Shown piece by piece: positions 1-7,280 of a stretch of DNA of 64,000 bases. The notes beneath the pieces were generated by a model. The model was not told the origin of the DNA. It ran no database searches and was given only the letters and a program-made list of their open reading frames with translations. The stretch's first letter is position 1, and each line of letters begins with the position of its first letter. The stretch is from Myxococcaceae bacterium (lineage in GTDB: Bacteria; Myxococcota_A; Polyangia; Polyangiales; Ga0077539): NCBI GenBank assembly GCA_004297725.1, contig SCUS01000031.1, positions 96,557 to 160,556 of the forward strand, read 5' to 3'. Both the position numbers and the translations under genes were made by a program.

Positions 1-169
1 CAAGGGCTCCGAGTTCTGGTGGTTTCCCCACGACGAGTCGCTGGTGACGCTCGCCCGCGGCCTGCTGCGCTTCCTCACCGCGGGCTTCTCCAACAAGCTC
101 GCGGGCCTGCCCGCCGCGCTCAAGCTCCTGCCCGCCCGCATCAAGGCCATCAGCCGCCCGGTCGTCTGA
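1..169 (+). CDS. C-terminal end of an unrecognised protein (5' truncated by the window)
   Basis: An open frame enters at position 2 and ends at TGA 167-169, giving the last 55 residues of a protein that starts outside the window. The visible tail has a W-W-F-P-H-D-E stretch followed by a basic and hydrophobic helical region (residues such as LLRFLTAGFSNKL) and ends RPVV. I do not recognise the family. The stop lies 5 nt from the stop of the convergent sulfurtransferase gene, so there is no room for a conventional terminator. Confidence 0.5.
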   Translation, partial: KGSEFWWFPHDESLVTLARGLLRFLTAGFSNKLAGLPAALKLLPARIKAISRPVV

Positions 170-174
170 CCCGA

Positions 175-1020
175 TCACCCGCCCAGCGCCGATGGCCGAT
201 CGGGGTCGCGCGCCCAGTCGCTCCAGCTCCCCTCGTACACCCGCACGTCGAGCCCGTCGAAGCCCGCGAGCTCCAGCGCCAGCACGTCGTGGCAGGCCGT
301 CACCCCGGAGCCGCAGTAGCAGATCACCGTCGCGCCATCGCGCACGCCCAGCTTGCGATACCGCGCCCGCAGCGCCTCCGGGGCGGCGAAGCGCCCGCCC
401 TCCAGGTTGTCTGCCCACGGCGCGTTGAGCGCCCCGGGGATGTGCCCGGGCCTCGCGTCGACGGGCTCAAGCTCTCCGCGAAACCGCTCCGGCGCCCTCG
501 CGTCGAGCAGCACGATCCGAGGCTCCTCTCGCGCGCTGTCGACGGCGTGGCAATCGACCACCGGGAGGGTGTTTCTGCGCACGGCGAAGTCTCCGACGGG
601 CACCGCCGGAGCGTCGGCCTCCGCCGCGCCGCCCGAGGCCAGCCACCCGGGGTACCCCCCGTCGAGCACGTGCACCTTCGCGTGGCCGTAGCCACGGAGC
701 AGCCACCACAGCCTCGCGGCGACGCTGCCTCCCGCGTCGTCGTAGACGACCACCCGGCAGCCCGTCGAGACGCCCGCCCGGCGCATCGCCCGCGCGAACT
801 GCGCCGGGCTCGGGATGGGGTGCCGCCCCGGACCGACCGGAGGGGTGAGCGCGGTCTGCAGGTCGACGAAGACGGCGCCCGGGATGTGCCCGAGCGCGTA
901 CTCCTCGGCGCCCTTCTTCCCCGAGAGATACCAGCGGAGGTCGATGACCCGCACCGACGGATCGTGCAGGTGCGCCGCGAGCCACGCGGCGTCGACGAGG
1001 GGGCCGCGGGGGGTGCTCAT
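175..1020 (-). CDS. sseA: thiosulfate/3-mercaptopyruvate sulfurtransferase (two rhodanese domains)
   Basis: The product has 281 residues, the usual length for a two-domain rhodanese. The N-terminal domain (about 8-130) contains the VIDLRW and GHIPGAVFVD motifs but no catalytic cysteine. The C-terminal domain (about 150-278) carries the active-site loop CGSGVTA with catalytic Cys236, and ends in the typical E-G-S-W-x-D-W element. The CGSGVTA loop favours the SseA (mercaptopyruvate-type) group, but the sequence cannot settle the donor substrate. The protein moves sulfane sulfur to cyanide or thiols in the cytoplasm. The ATG is part of an ATGA overlap with the stop of the upstream Cys-rich lipoprotein gene, so the two are probably translationally coupled. 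A longer frame reading back to 1590 is only a shadow of the upstream gene. Confidence 0.9.
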   Translation of the reverse strand: MSTPRGPLVDAAWLAAHLHDPSVRVIDLRWYLSGKKGAEEYALGHIPGAVFVDLQTALTPPVGPGRHPIPSPAQFARAMRRAGVSTGCRVVVYDDAGGSVAARLWWLLRGYGHAKVHVLDGGYPGWLASGGAAEADAPAVPVGDFAVRRNTLPVVDCHAVDSAREEPRIVLLDARAPERFRGELEPVDARPGHIPGALNAPWADNLEGGRFAAPEALRARYRKLGVRDGATVICYCGSGVTACHDVLALELAGFDGLDVRVYEGSWSDWARDPDRPSALGG

Positions 1021-1949
1021 AGCGGCGCGCAGGCGCCCCCCGTGGCCGAGATGCGGTAGCAGCCGTAGCCCGCGCGGCACTGCGAGCTGGCCGTGCACGC
1101 GCGGGCGCAGAAGTCGTCGAAGCCGTCGGAGATGCAGACGCTGCCGGGGTCGCAGTCGCCGTCGTCGTAGCAGTAGTCGGTGCAGTACCCGGAGGGCCAG
1201 TCGAGGCGGCAGAGCAGCCCTCCCCCGCACAGGCTGGCCCGGGAGCACGGCTGCCCCACCCCCGAGGTGGGCGTCGGGCTGGTGCAGACCCCCGCGGTGC
1301 AGCTCTGCCCGGTCAGGCAGCGCACCCCGCACGCGCCGCAGTGGGCGACGTCGGTGCTGCGGTCGACGCAGGCGCTGCCGCACATCGCCCTCGGCGCGGG
1401 GCACGCGCTGGTGCAGACCCCCGCGACGCAGCTCTGCCCGGCGACGCAGATCCGGCCGCAGGCGCCGCAGTGGGCGACGTCGGTGCTGCGGTCGACGCAG
1501 GCCCCCGAGCACATCGCTCTCGGGGCCGCGCACGCGCTCTGGCAGGCGCCCGCGACGCAGGTCTCCCCCGCGCCGCACGCGCGGTTGCACCCGCCGCAGT
1601 GGGCGGGGTTGAGGCTGACGTCGACGCAGCCGCCGCCGCAGGCCTCGCGCGGCGCAGCGCAGGACACCGAGGTGTCGACCACCGGGACGTCGCGCGCCAC
1701 CGGGACGTCGCGCGCCGGGGCGGTGGCGTCGACGGCGGCGTCGATCGCGGAGCCGTAGTGGACGTCGGTGCCGACGGGGCGGTCGAGGAAGGGGAAGAGC
1801 GAGCCGGCGTCGTCGGTCGCCTCGGTCGCGTCGAGCGGCTTCGGGGCGGCGGCGGCGTCCTCGTCGATGTCCCCCTCGGCGGCGCCGTTGCCGGTCGCGC
1901 AGCCTAGGATGAGCGCAGCGAGCGCCAGCAGGCGCGTGGGGAAATGCAT
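1017..1949 (-). CDS. Cys-rich repeat lipoprotein (three eight-Cys units)
   Basis: The product is 310 residues. The ATG at 1949 is preceded by a strong GGAGG, and the N-terminus is a lipoprotein signal peptide with lipobox ILGC (Cys17). An acidic, Ala/Asp/Val-rich linker follows (to about residue 115, with two ARDVPV copies). Three tandem units with the CGGC/CGAC-G-x-x-C spacing come next, and then a C-terminal region with further Cys pairs. The repeat matches the large proteins at 27242-32881 and 48493-50574, so it is probably an outer-membrane surface protein. Its role is unknown. A TAGCAT box (1975-1980) lies 25 nt upstream of the start. The stop overlaps the sulfurtransferase start (ATGA). 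I chose this start over GTG/ATG codons farther upstream because of the signal peptide and RBS. Confidence 0.8.
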   Translation of the reverse strand: MHFPTRLLALAALILGCATGNGAAEGDIDEDAAAAPKPLDATEATDDAGSLFPFLDRPVGTDVHYGSAIDAAVDATAPARDVPVARDVPVVDTSVSCAAPREACGGGCVDVSLNPAHCGGCNRACGAGETCVAGACQSACAAPRAMCSGACVDRSTDVAHCGACGRICVAGQSCVAGVCTSACPAPRAMCGSACVDRSTDVAHCGACGVRCLTGQSCTAGVCTSPTPTSGVGQPCSRASLCGGGLLCRLDWPSGYCTDYCYDDGDCDPGSVCISDGFDDFCARACTASSQCRAGYGCYRISATGGACAPL

Positions 1950-2018
1950 CGTGGGGAGTCCTCCGGGGCCTCGGATGCTACCAGAGCGCTCGCGGGCGTG
2001 ACGCTTGGCCGGCGGTGG

Positions 2019-2024
2019 TAGCGT
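2019..2024 (+). promoter_or_regulatory. TAGCGT -10-like box, 7 nt before ATG 2032
   Basis: The TAnnnT hexamer ends 7 nt before the ATG, the spacing expected if transcription starts on the initiator codon. No purine-rich Shine-Dalgarno is visible. The same TAGCGT-N7 arrangement precedes the GTG at 41289. Confidence 0.35.
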
Positions 2025-2031
2025 CGGCGTC

Positions 2032-2400
2032 ATGCGAACCGCCCACTGGACCCCGCTTCTCCTCGGCGCGCTGTGCCTCTCCCCCATGGCCGTGCGCGCG
2101 GACGTGCCGCCGCCGGACTCCTGCAGCACCGTCGGTCAGGCCTGCCAGAACGCCGTCGACGGCGGCGCCACGGGCCTCCCGGGCACGTGTCAGGCGTCGC
2201 AGTGCACGCGCGCGACGCCCGCCGGGCCGGTGACCTACGCCTGCAACCGATGCGCTCCCGGGCCGTCGCAGACGCCGTCGCAGGAGAGCTCGTGCTCCTG
2301 CTCGGTGCCGGGTCGGTCGCGCCCGCGCTCTCGGGCGGCCCTGGCGCTCGGGGCCCTGGCGCTCGCGGCGGTGTGCTCCTCGCGGCGCTCTCGGCGCTGA
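2032..2400 (+). CDS. small exported protein with MYXO-CTERM-like sorting tail
   Basis: The product is 122 residues. It has a cleavable signal peptide (hydrophobic LLLGALCLSPMAVRA, cleavage near residue 22-23), a short Cys-containing mature region with six or seven cysteines, then an SSCSCSVPG motif, a hydrophobic segment (AALALGALALAAV) and a terminal Arg cluster (SRRSRR). Cys motif, transmembrane helix and basic tail are the layout of the MYXO-CTERM sorting signal used by Myxococcota for cell-surface anchoring. The function of the mature part is unknown. The start has no clear RBS, but a TAGCGT box lies 7 nt upstream, suggesting a leaderless mRNA. The next gene follows 31 nt downstream on the same strand. 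Confidence 0.65.
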   Translation: MRTAHWTPLLLGALCLSPMAVRADVPPPDSCSTVGQACQNAVDGGATGLPGTCQASQCTRATPAGPVTYACNRCAPGPSQTPSQESSCSCSVPGRSRPRSRAALALGALALAAVCSSRRSRR

Positions 2401-2431
2401 CGGGCACGAGGGCCCCGGAGCGACCGTCGTG

Positions 2432-3505
2432 ATGGCCTCACGGTCGACCGGCGCGCTCGGCGCGCTCGACGCGCTCCGGGCAGCCGCCCTGCGCGCCGCG
2501 ACCTCGTGGGGACCCGCGCGCTGGGTGCTCCGCTCTCGCGATCGTCGGGTCGCGCTGCAGGCCTCGACGGGCGTCGTGGTCGCCGCGGGCGCGACGCTCC
2601 TCGCCCCCGCGTGGCTGTACGTCCTCGCCCCGGTGCTCCTCGGCGTCCCCCATGTGGTGAGCGACCTGCGCTACCTGCTGGTGCGCCGCGCTCCTCCCCG
2701 CGCCTGGGTCGCCGCGTGCGTGGCCCTCTCCGCCGCGCTCCTCGCGCTGCGGGCCGCCGCCGAGGGCCCCTTCCGCCTCCCCTTCGCGCCCTCGCTGGAG
2801 GTGGGCCTCGGGGCCCTGTGGGTCGCCCTCGGCGCGGCCTTCGGGGCCCACGCCTCGTCCGCTCCACGCCGCGGCGCCCTCGCCCTCGCGCTCGCGCTCA
2901 CCGCGCTCGCGGGCGCGGCGGCGGTCGCGCACCCGCTCCCGGCGCAGCGGGCCCTGCTCCACGCGCACAACCTGGTGGGCCTGGTCGCCTGGGTGCTGCT
3001 CTTCCGTCGGGCGAGGCGCGCGGCGCTCCTTCCGCTCGCGCTGATCGCGGTCGCGCTGGCGACCGTCGCCTCGGGCCCCGCCATCGCGTGGAGCCTCCGC
3101 CACGGCGCCGTGTCGGCCCTCGGGGCGCACATCCTCAGCGCGGCCGACGCGGTCTCTCCCTCGCTCCCGGGCGACCTCGGGGTACGGCTCGCGTTCGCGT
3201 ACGTGTTCCTGCAGTCGGTGCACTACGCGGCGTGGCTCGCGTGGATCCCCCAGGAGGACCTCTCCGCCGAAGGCAGCGTGTCGTTTCGCGCGTCGGCCCG
3301 CTCGCTCTCTCGCGACCTCGGCGCGGCGGGCGTCGCCTGCGCCCTCGCGTGCTCCGCCGCGGTGCTCCTCGCCGCCTTCGCCGCGGTGCATCGGGCGCGC
3401 GCGGCGTACCTCTCGCTCGCGACCTTCCACGTGTACTTCGAGCTCGCCGCGGTCGCCTTCCTGGCCTGTCGCGGCGCGCGGGTCTCCCGGGGCCACAGGC
3501 CATGA
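2432..3505 (+). CDS. multi-pass membrane protein with intramembrane histidines
   Basis: The product is 357 residues with about eight to ten hydrophobic helices. Histidines sit in or beside predicted helices: G-V-P-H74-x3-D78, H177-A-H179-N, Q-S-V-H264-Y and F-H333-V-Y-F-E. The GxPHxxxD element and the scattered membrane histidines recall Brp/Blh beta-carotene 15,15'-dioxygenases, which hold iron with membrane histidines, but the match is short and I do not claim orthology. GTG 2429 is directly upstream of the chosen ATG; GGAG at 2417-2420 serves either. The gene overlaps the next one by ATGA, so the two products are probably made together and may form a complex. Confidence 0.6.
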   Translation: MASRSTGALGALDALRAAALRAATSWGPARWVLRSRDRRVALQASTGVVVAAGATLLAPAWLYVLAPVLLGVPHVVSDLRYLLVRRAPPRAWVAACVALSAALLALRAAAEGPFRLPFAPSLEVGLGALWVALGAAFGAHASSAPRRGALALALALTALAGAAAVAHPLPAQRALLHAHNLVGLVAWVLLFRRARRAALLPLALIAVALATVASGPAIAWSLRHGAVSALGAHILSAADAVSPSLPGDLGVRLAFAYVFLQSVHYAAWLAWIPQEDLSAEGSVSFRASARSLSRDLGAAGVACALACSAAVLLAAFAAVHRARAAYLSLATFHVYFELAAVAFLACRGARVSRGHRP

Positions 3506-3876
3506 GCGCGGTCGGCTTCGTGCTGCTCTGGCTGCGCGCCTTCGCGCTCACGCTGCTGATCGAGCTCCCGGTGGCGGTCTCCCTCCTCCGCGCCTCCGCG
3601 CGACCCGAGGTCCCCGCCTGGAGGCGCGCGGCCCTGGTGCTCTTCGCCAACCTCGCGTCGCACCCGCTGCTGTGGTTCGCGCTCTCGGCGCTCCCCCTGC
3701 CCGGCCCGTGGACGCTCGCGCTCTCGGAGACCTGGGCGGTGCTGGCCGAGGCCGCCCTCTACCGGCTCGCGCTCGACGGGGTCCCGCTCCGCCGCTGCGT
3801 CCTCGCCTCGCTCGCGGCCAACGCGGCGTCGTTGTCCATCGGGCTCGCGCTCCGGTCGCTCACCCACGCGGTCTGA
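3502..3876 (+). CDS. small polytopic membrane protein coupled to the upstream gene
   Basis: The product is 124 residues with about four hydrophobic helices. A buried E-L-P element lies in helix 1 (LLIELPVAVSLL), followed by N-L-A-S-H-P-L-L-W-F in helix 2 and S-E-T-W-A-V-L-A-E-A in helix 3. Conserved-looking polar residues (Glu, Asn, His, Glu) inside helices argue for a specific function rather than a spacer, but I do not recognise the family. The start ATG overlaps the preceding stop (ATGA), so translation is probably coupled. After the stop there is only a weak 5-bp inverted repeat (3878-3882 with 3892-3896). Confidence 0.6.
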   Translation: MSAVGFVLLWLRAFALTLLIELPVAVSLLRASARPEVPAWRRAALVLFANLASHPLLWFALSALPLPGPWTLALSETWAVLAEAALYRLALDGVPLRRCVLASLAANAASLSIGLALRSLTHAV

Positions 3877-3972
3877 CCCGAGCGGGCCCCTCTCGGTGGC
3901 TCATCGAGGCCCCCTGCGCTGGCGTCATCGGACAACACATCGGGCGCCGCGCGCCAAGAGGGCTCCGCGCCG

Positions 3973-4003
3973 GGGAGGCACCCTCCCGGAGCAGAGGTGC
4001 TCC
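3973..4003 (+). promoter_or_regulatory. two adjacent hairpins ending at the start codon of the 4005 gene
   Basis: GGGAGG (3973-3978) pairs with CCTCCC (3982-3987) across a 3-nt loop. Immediately afterwards GGAGCA (3988-3993) pairs with TGCTCC (3998-4003) across a GAGG tetraloop. The GAGG is the only RBS-like sequence before ATG 4005, so the second hairpin could control ribosome access. No experiment supports this. Confidence 0.3.
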
Positions 4004-4004
4004 C

Positions 4005-4259
4005 ATGACCAACCACACAACCTTCTGGACCGTCCTGGCCGTCGTGACCTTCCCCGCGCTGCTCCTCACGGGGCTGCTCTGCGTGATCGTCCCGGGCCTC
4101 AACCTCATGCTCATCCCGCTGTGGTCCTTCGTCGCGATGGCCTACGTCGGCGGCTTCAGCAACGAGATCGAGCGCTGCCGGCGCCTCGCTCAGCGCGCGC
4201 CCGCGGCCTTGCGGAAGGCCCCCGGGGTCGTGGCCGTCCAGCGGGTGAACGCCCTGTGA
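4005..4259 (+). CDS. small two-helix membrane protein (hypothetical)
   Basis: The predicted product is 84 residues. Two hydrophobic helices (about 8-31 and 34-50, joined at VPG) are followed by a charged tail containing NEIERCRR. I do not recognise the family. The last 70 bp overlap the 3' end of the convergent AraC-type gene, which is unusual. Either the tail beyond the helices is genuine overlapping coding sequence, or this frame is not translated to its end. The possible RBS (GAGG) is in the loop of a hairpin. Confidence 0.4.
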   Translation: MTNHTTFWTVLAVVTFPALLLTGLLCVIVPGLNLMLIPLWSFVAMAYVGGFSNEIERCRRLAQRAPAALRKAPGVVAVQRVNAL

Positions 4260-5227
4260 AAAGCGCTCTGGTCGGAGTAGCCCAGCGAGTGGGCCACCGT
4301 CGCGATCGACGCCGTGGTGTCGCGTAGCGCCGCCTCCGCGCGCTGCCTCCGCACCCCGTTGAGCACCTCCGCGTAGGTGGTGCCGTCCTGCTGGAGGTAG
4401 CGCTGCACGCTGCGCTCGCTCAGCCGCATCGAGCGCGCCACCGCCTCGATGCTCGCCCCCTCGGGCAGCCGCGGGACGATCGCGTCGCGCACCCGCGCGG
4501 CGAAGCTCGACCGGTCGGGAAGCCGGCCCACCAGCGTCCGCGCGTGGCTGTCCAGGATCTCCGCGAGCTCCGGGTCGGCGGTCTTCTGCCGCAGGTCGAG
4601 CACGGGGTTGGCGACGGTGAACTCCGCGCAGTCCGCGTCGAAGTCCACGGGGCAGCCGAAGATGCGCTGGTGCTCCCGGGTGTCCCTCGGGCGACCATGC
4701 TCGAAGCGAACCCGCAGCGGGAAGAACTCCACCCCCGTCGTGCGCCGCGTCGTGAACAGCATCCAGGCGAACACGAACTCCGTCGCGTGCCTCGGCGACA
4801 GGAGGGCGGTCCCCCTGCTGCGCACCCGGATGTGCGACGCCTCGGGACCTCGCTCGAAGGAGGTCGGATGCAGGTCGTTGACGACACGATGGAAGGCCGC
4901 GAGCTTCGCGACCGCCTCGCCCACGGTCGCGCAGGCCTCGTACATCCTCGCCGCGAAGGGCAGGGCGCTGCTCGCCGCGCTCTCTCCGAGGTGCAGCCCG
5001 AAGTCGTCGTCGCCGAGCATCCTGGGGAGCTCGGTCCAGAGGCGGACGAGGAGCTCGGCGCCCACGCGGGCGTCGACGTCCGTCAGGGTCTCGTCGGGGA
5101 TCGCGAAGCGTCGCCGAAGCTCGCGCTCATCCAGCCCCCGGCTGGCGGCCCCGGCCACCAGCAGGCGCACGATGTTGGCGGAGAGGGTATCCGACGCCGC
5201 GAGGCCCGGTCGCGAAGAGTCACCCAT
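4190..5227 (-). CDS. AraC-family transcriptional regulator (Arabinose_bd type)
   Basis: The product is 345 residues. The N-terminal two thirds (about 15-215) matches the Arabinose_bd-type sensor domain found in OruR/ArgR-like AraC regulators, with D-D-F-G-L-H-L-G and the F-G-C-P-V-D-F motif typical of that group. The last 100 residues form the double helix-turn-helix domain, including LSERSVQRYL and the signature S-L-G-Y-S-D-Q-S-A-F-H-R-A-F. It presumably binds DNA in response to a small molecule that cannot be named from sequence. It lies 57 nt downstream of the OsmC gene on the same strand, and may be cotranscribed with it. Its 3' end overlaps the convergent small membrane gene by 70 bp. 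Confidence 0.85.
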   Translation of the reverse strand: MGDSSRPGLAASDTLSANIVRLLVAGAASRGLDERELRRRFAIPDETLTDVDARVGAELLVRLWTELPRMLGDDDFGLHLGESAASSALPFAARMYEACATVGEAVAKLAAFHRVVNDLHPTSFERGPEASHIRVRSRGTALLSPRHATEFVFAWMLFTTRRTTGVEFFPLRVRFEHGRPRDTREHQRIFGCPVDFDADCAEFTVANPVLDLRQKTADPELAEILDSHARTLVGRLPDRSSFAARVRDAIVPRLPEGASIEAVARSMRLSERSVQRYLQQDGTTYAEVLNGVRRQRAEAALRDTTASIATVAHSLGYSDQSAFHRAFTRWTATTPGAFRKAAGAR

Positions 5228-5284
5228 CGGAGAGCCCGACGGTAGGCGGCGCGCGGGCCGAGCGTCCAGTGCTCGCGGCCTTCG

Positions 5285-5710
5285 TCAGGCTCCAGGCAGC
5301 ACCGCGGCATCGACCTTCGGGGGCAGCGCGACCACCTCGAAGCTCGGGGGCGCCATGATGGTGCGCTTCACCTTGCAGCCCTCGACGGCGCGCACGATGG
5401 CGCCCCGGTACATCTCCGGAAAGCCATCGGGGAGCTGCAGCGTGAGCGAGATCATCGACGGGAGCTTGGTCTCCGGGTCGACCTCATAGCGCTGCGTGAG
5501 CTTCAGCCCCTCGGTGGGCAGCTTGCGCGCCTGGCAGAAGCCGAGCGCGTAGATGCCCGCGCAGGTCGCCAGCGAGGCCAGGAAGGCCTCGAAGGGAGCG
5601 ATGGCGCTGCCCCCTCCGCCGAGCTCCGCAGGCTGGTCGGTGCGCAGCGTGAACGCACCCACCGTCGCGTCGACCCGCTTGCCACCCGGAAAGGTCACTT
5701 CGATGTCCAT
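5285..5710 (-). CDS. OsmC/Ohr-family peroxide reductase-like protein
   Basis: The product is 141 residues, the normal length for OsmC/Ohr proteins. The two redox-active cysteines of the family are present: Cys50 in S-L-A-T-C-A-G and Cys112 in E-G-C-K-V-K-R. In the family these thiols reduce organic hydroperoxides in the cytoplasm using a dithiol partner. The sequence fits the broader OsmC (YhfA-like) group better than classical Ohr. It is upstream of the AraC regulator with a 57-nt gap, which suggests shared transcription. The region between this gene and rpmA (5711-5874) contains a GC-rich hairpin that probably ends the rpmA transcript. Confidence 0.8.
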   Translation of the reverse strand: MDIEVTFPGGKRVDATVGAFTLRTDQPAELGGGGSAIAPFEAFLASLATCAGIYALGFCQARKLPTEGLKLTQRYEVDPETKLPSMISLTLQLPDGFPEMYRGAIVRAVEGCKVKRTIMAPPSFEVVALPPKVDAAVLPGA

Positions 5711-5808
5711 AGGTTCTGCTCTGCCTCTCGGCGGGTCAGAGCCAGGGGTGACGCCGAAGGATTCTCGGAGCGCGACGAATGCCGCGAGGACGAGCGCGAG
5801 CGAAGAGC

Positions 5809-5828
5809 CCGCCGCGGTGAAGCGGCGG
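5809..5828 (-). terminator. putative terminator hairpin after rpmA
   Basis: CCGCCGC (5809-5815) and GCGGCGG (5822-5828) form a perfect 7-bp stem with a 6-nt loop. It lies 46 nt past the rpmA stop in the direction of transcription. Only a short pyrimidine run (GCTCTTCGCTC) follows, so it would be a weak intrinsic terminator. Confidence 0.4.
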
Positions 5829-5874
5829 CCGTTCTGCTGGGGATTTCAGGGAGCGGAGGGAGCGGAGGGGCGAA

Positions 5875-6162
5875 TCAGACGGAGGCGGACTTGGACTGAT
5901 CGCTGGAGATGCCCGGGTAGACCGAGACCTTCTTGCGATCGTTCTTGGTGCGCTCGTACTTCACGACGCCGTCGATGAGGGCGAAGAGCGTGTAGTCCTT
6001 GCCGGTGCCGACGTTGTTGCCCGCGTGCACGGTGCTGCCCACCTGGCGGACGATGATGCCACCCGCACGGATGTCCTGGCCCGCGTAGACCTTGATCCCG
6101 CGGAACTGGGCGTTGCTGGTGCGGCCGTTACGAGAAGACCCCTGACCCTTTTTGTGTGCCAT
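5875..6162 (-). CDS. rpmA: 50S ribosomal protein L27
   Basis: The product is 95 residues, starting [14 protein letters not shown], the bL27 N-terminus that reaches the peptidyl-transferase centre. It contains the family core with G-x-I-I-V-R-Q and the H-A-G-N-N-V-G-x-G-K-D motif. No N-terminal cleavage extension of the Firmicutes type is present. It follows rplU by 6 nt (rplU stop at 6169), the standard rplU-rpmA operon. The GTPase gene obgE, which often follows in other bacteria, is absent; an OsmC gene follows instead. The C-terminal tail ([10 protein letters not shown]) is somewhat longer than in E. coli. Confidence 0.97.
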   Translation of the reverse strand: MAHKKGQGSSRNGRTSNAQFRGIKVYAGQDIRAGGIIVRQVGSTVHAGNNVGTGKDYTLFALIDGVVKYERTKNDRKKVSVYPGISSDQSKSASV

Positions 6163-6168
6163 GGCGCT

Positions 6169-6477
6169 TTAGCCCTCGATGCCCGTGATGTGGAGCTCGG
6201 TGAACGGCTGCCGGTGGCCGTTCTTGCGCCGGTAGTTCTTCCTGCGCTTCATCTTGAAGACGATGATCTTCTTCGCGCGGTCTTGCGCGACGATCACGGC
6301 GTTGACCTTGACGCCCTCGACGGAGGGCTTGCCCACGCGGATGGTCTCACCACCCACCATGAGCACCTGATCGAAGGCGATCGCGCTACCACGATCGCCC
6401 GGCAGCTTCTCCACACGGAGCCGGTCGCCGGGGCTTACCCGGTACTGCTTACCACCGGTCTTGATGACGGCGTACAT
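6169..6477 (-). CDS. rplU: 50S ribosomal protein L21
   Basis: The product is 102 residues with the bL21 start [12 protein letters not shown] and the RNA-binding basic segment [16 protein letters not shown] near the C-terminus. It binds 23S rRNA in the large subunit. The RBS GGAGG (6486-6490) is 8 nt before the ATG. A sigma-70-like promoter (TTGACG, 18 bp, TAGAAC at 6550-6579) precedes a leader of about 65 nt. It forms an operon with rpmA, 6 nt downstream. Confidence 0.97.
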   Translation of the reverse strand: MYAVIKTGGKQYRVSPGDRLRVEKLPGDRGSAIAFDQVLMVGGETIRVGKPSVEGVKVNAVIVAQDRAKKIIVFKMKRRKNYRRKNGHRQPFTELHITGIEG

Positions 6478-6549
6478 ACTCGAATCCTCCAGGTTGTCTC
6501 GAGGTTGCAGGGTCAGACACCCGGCTATTGCCTCGACGGAAGGCTGCGG

Positions 6550-6579
6550 GTTCTACGCGACCCACGCTCCGCCCGTCAA
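6550..6579 (-). promoter_or_regulatory. rplU-rpmA promoter
   Basis: On the minus strand TTGACG (6574-6579) and TAGAAC (6550-6555) are separated by 18 bp, close to the housekeeping sigma-70 consensus. The predicted start is near 6543, giving a leader of about 65 nt with GGAGG before the rplU ATG. It is the clearest classical promoter in the window. Confidence 0.6.
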
Positions 6580-6698
6580 GGCCACCGGGCACTACGGTCG
6601 CGCACGCCGTTCGTAGCAGCGCGATCGGTGCACCCGAAGCGCGCACCACGCCTTCGCTACAGCGTCGGGCACGGCGGCTGCTGTAGTCGCCTGCCACG

Positions 6699-7274
6699 AT
6701 GAACCCTCACGCCCGCCTCATCGCGCTCGCCTGCGCCACCCTCGCGACGGTCGCGCCCGGCTGCTCCGACACGCCCTCCAACCCCCCGGTCACGGACGTC
6801 CCCGGCGCCGACCTCGGCGCCGACGTCCCGATCGACCTGGGCGCCGATGTCCCCAGCACCGACCTCGGCGTGGACGCGGGCGCCGATGTCCCGGGTGATG
6901 CGCCCGAGGGCTGCAACCTGCCTGGCTACGGCCTGTGCGCTCGCGGCACCTCGTGCGTGGTCGGGCGCTGCCCCGACGGCAGCCCGGTGTCCTGCTTCTG
7001 CAACAGCGAGGGTCAGCCCCTCTGCACCGGGGCGTGCCCTCCGCCTCCGCCCACGGACGCCAGCGTCACCTGCGGCCAGGCGCAGGGCGGCACCGTCACC
7101 GGCTGCGCGCCCGCCTCGCTGGTGCTCGACCCGGCGATCTGCCGCTGCATCCTGGGCTACTACTGGGATGGCCGAGCGTGCGTCTCGAGCGCCAACTGCC
7201 ACTGCCTGGGCCACTGCGAGCAGCTCTACCCGAGCCGCGAGGCGTGCGCCGTGGCCTACGCCCGCTGCGGGTAA
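6699..7274 (+). CDS. Cys-rich lipoprotein with DLGADVP linker
   Basis: The product is 191 residues. The N-terminal signal peptide ends in lipobox VAPGC (Cys22). Residues about 33-67 form an Asp/Val/Gly-rich linker with repeated D-L-G-A-D-V-P. The C-terminal half has about 18 cysteines and contains G-Y-Y-W-D-G-R-x-C, a spacing seen in trypsin-inhibitor-like and EGF-like Cys modules. I cannot assign a function; it is probably exposed on the outer surface. It is divergent from rplU, with a 221-bp shared intergenic region. Its stop is 6 nt from the convergent E2-like gene. Confidence 0.65.
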   Translation: MNPHARLIALACATLATVAPGCSDTPSNPPVTDVPGADLGADVPIDLGADVPSTDLGVDAGADVPGDAPEGCNLPGYGLCARGTSCVVGRCPDGSPVSCFCNSEGQPLCTGACPPPPPTDASVTCGQAQGGTVTGCAPASLVLDPAICRCILGYYWDGRACVSSANCHCLGHCEQLYPSREACAVAYARCG

Positions 7275-7280
7275 AGCGGC

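Noticed and set aside
175..1590. A 471-codon frame that would fuse the sulfurtransferase to an upstream region
   Set aside because: The upstream part is the wrong frame of the Cys-rich lipoprotein gene. The sulfurtransferase has a proper ATG in an ATGA overlap.
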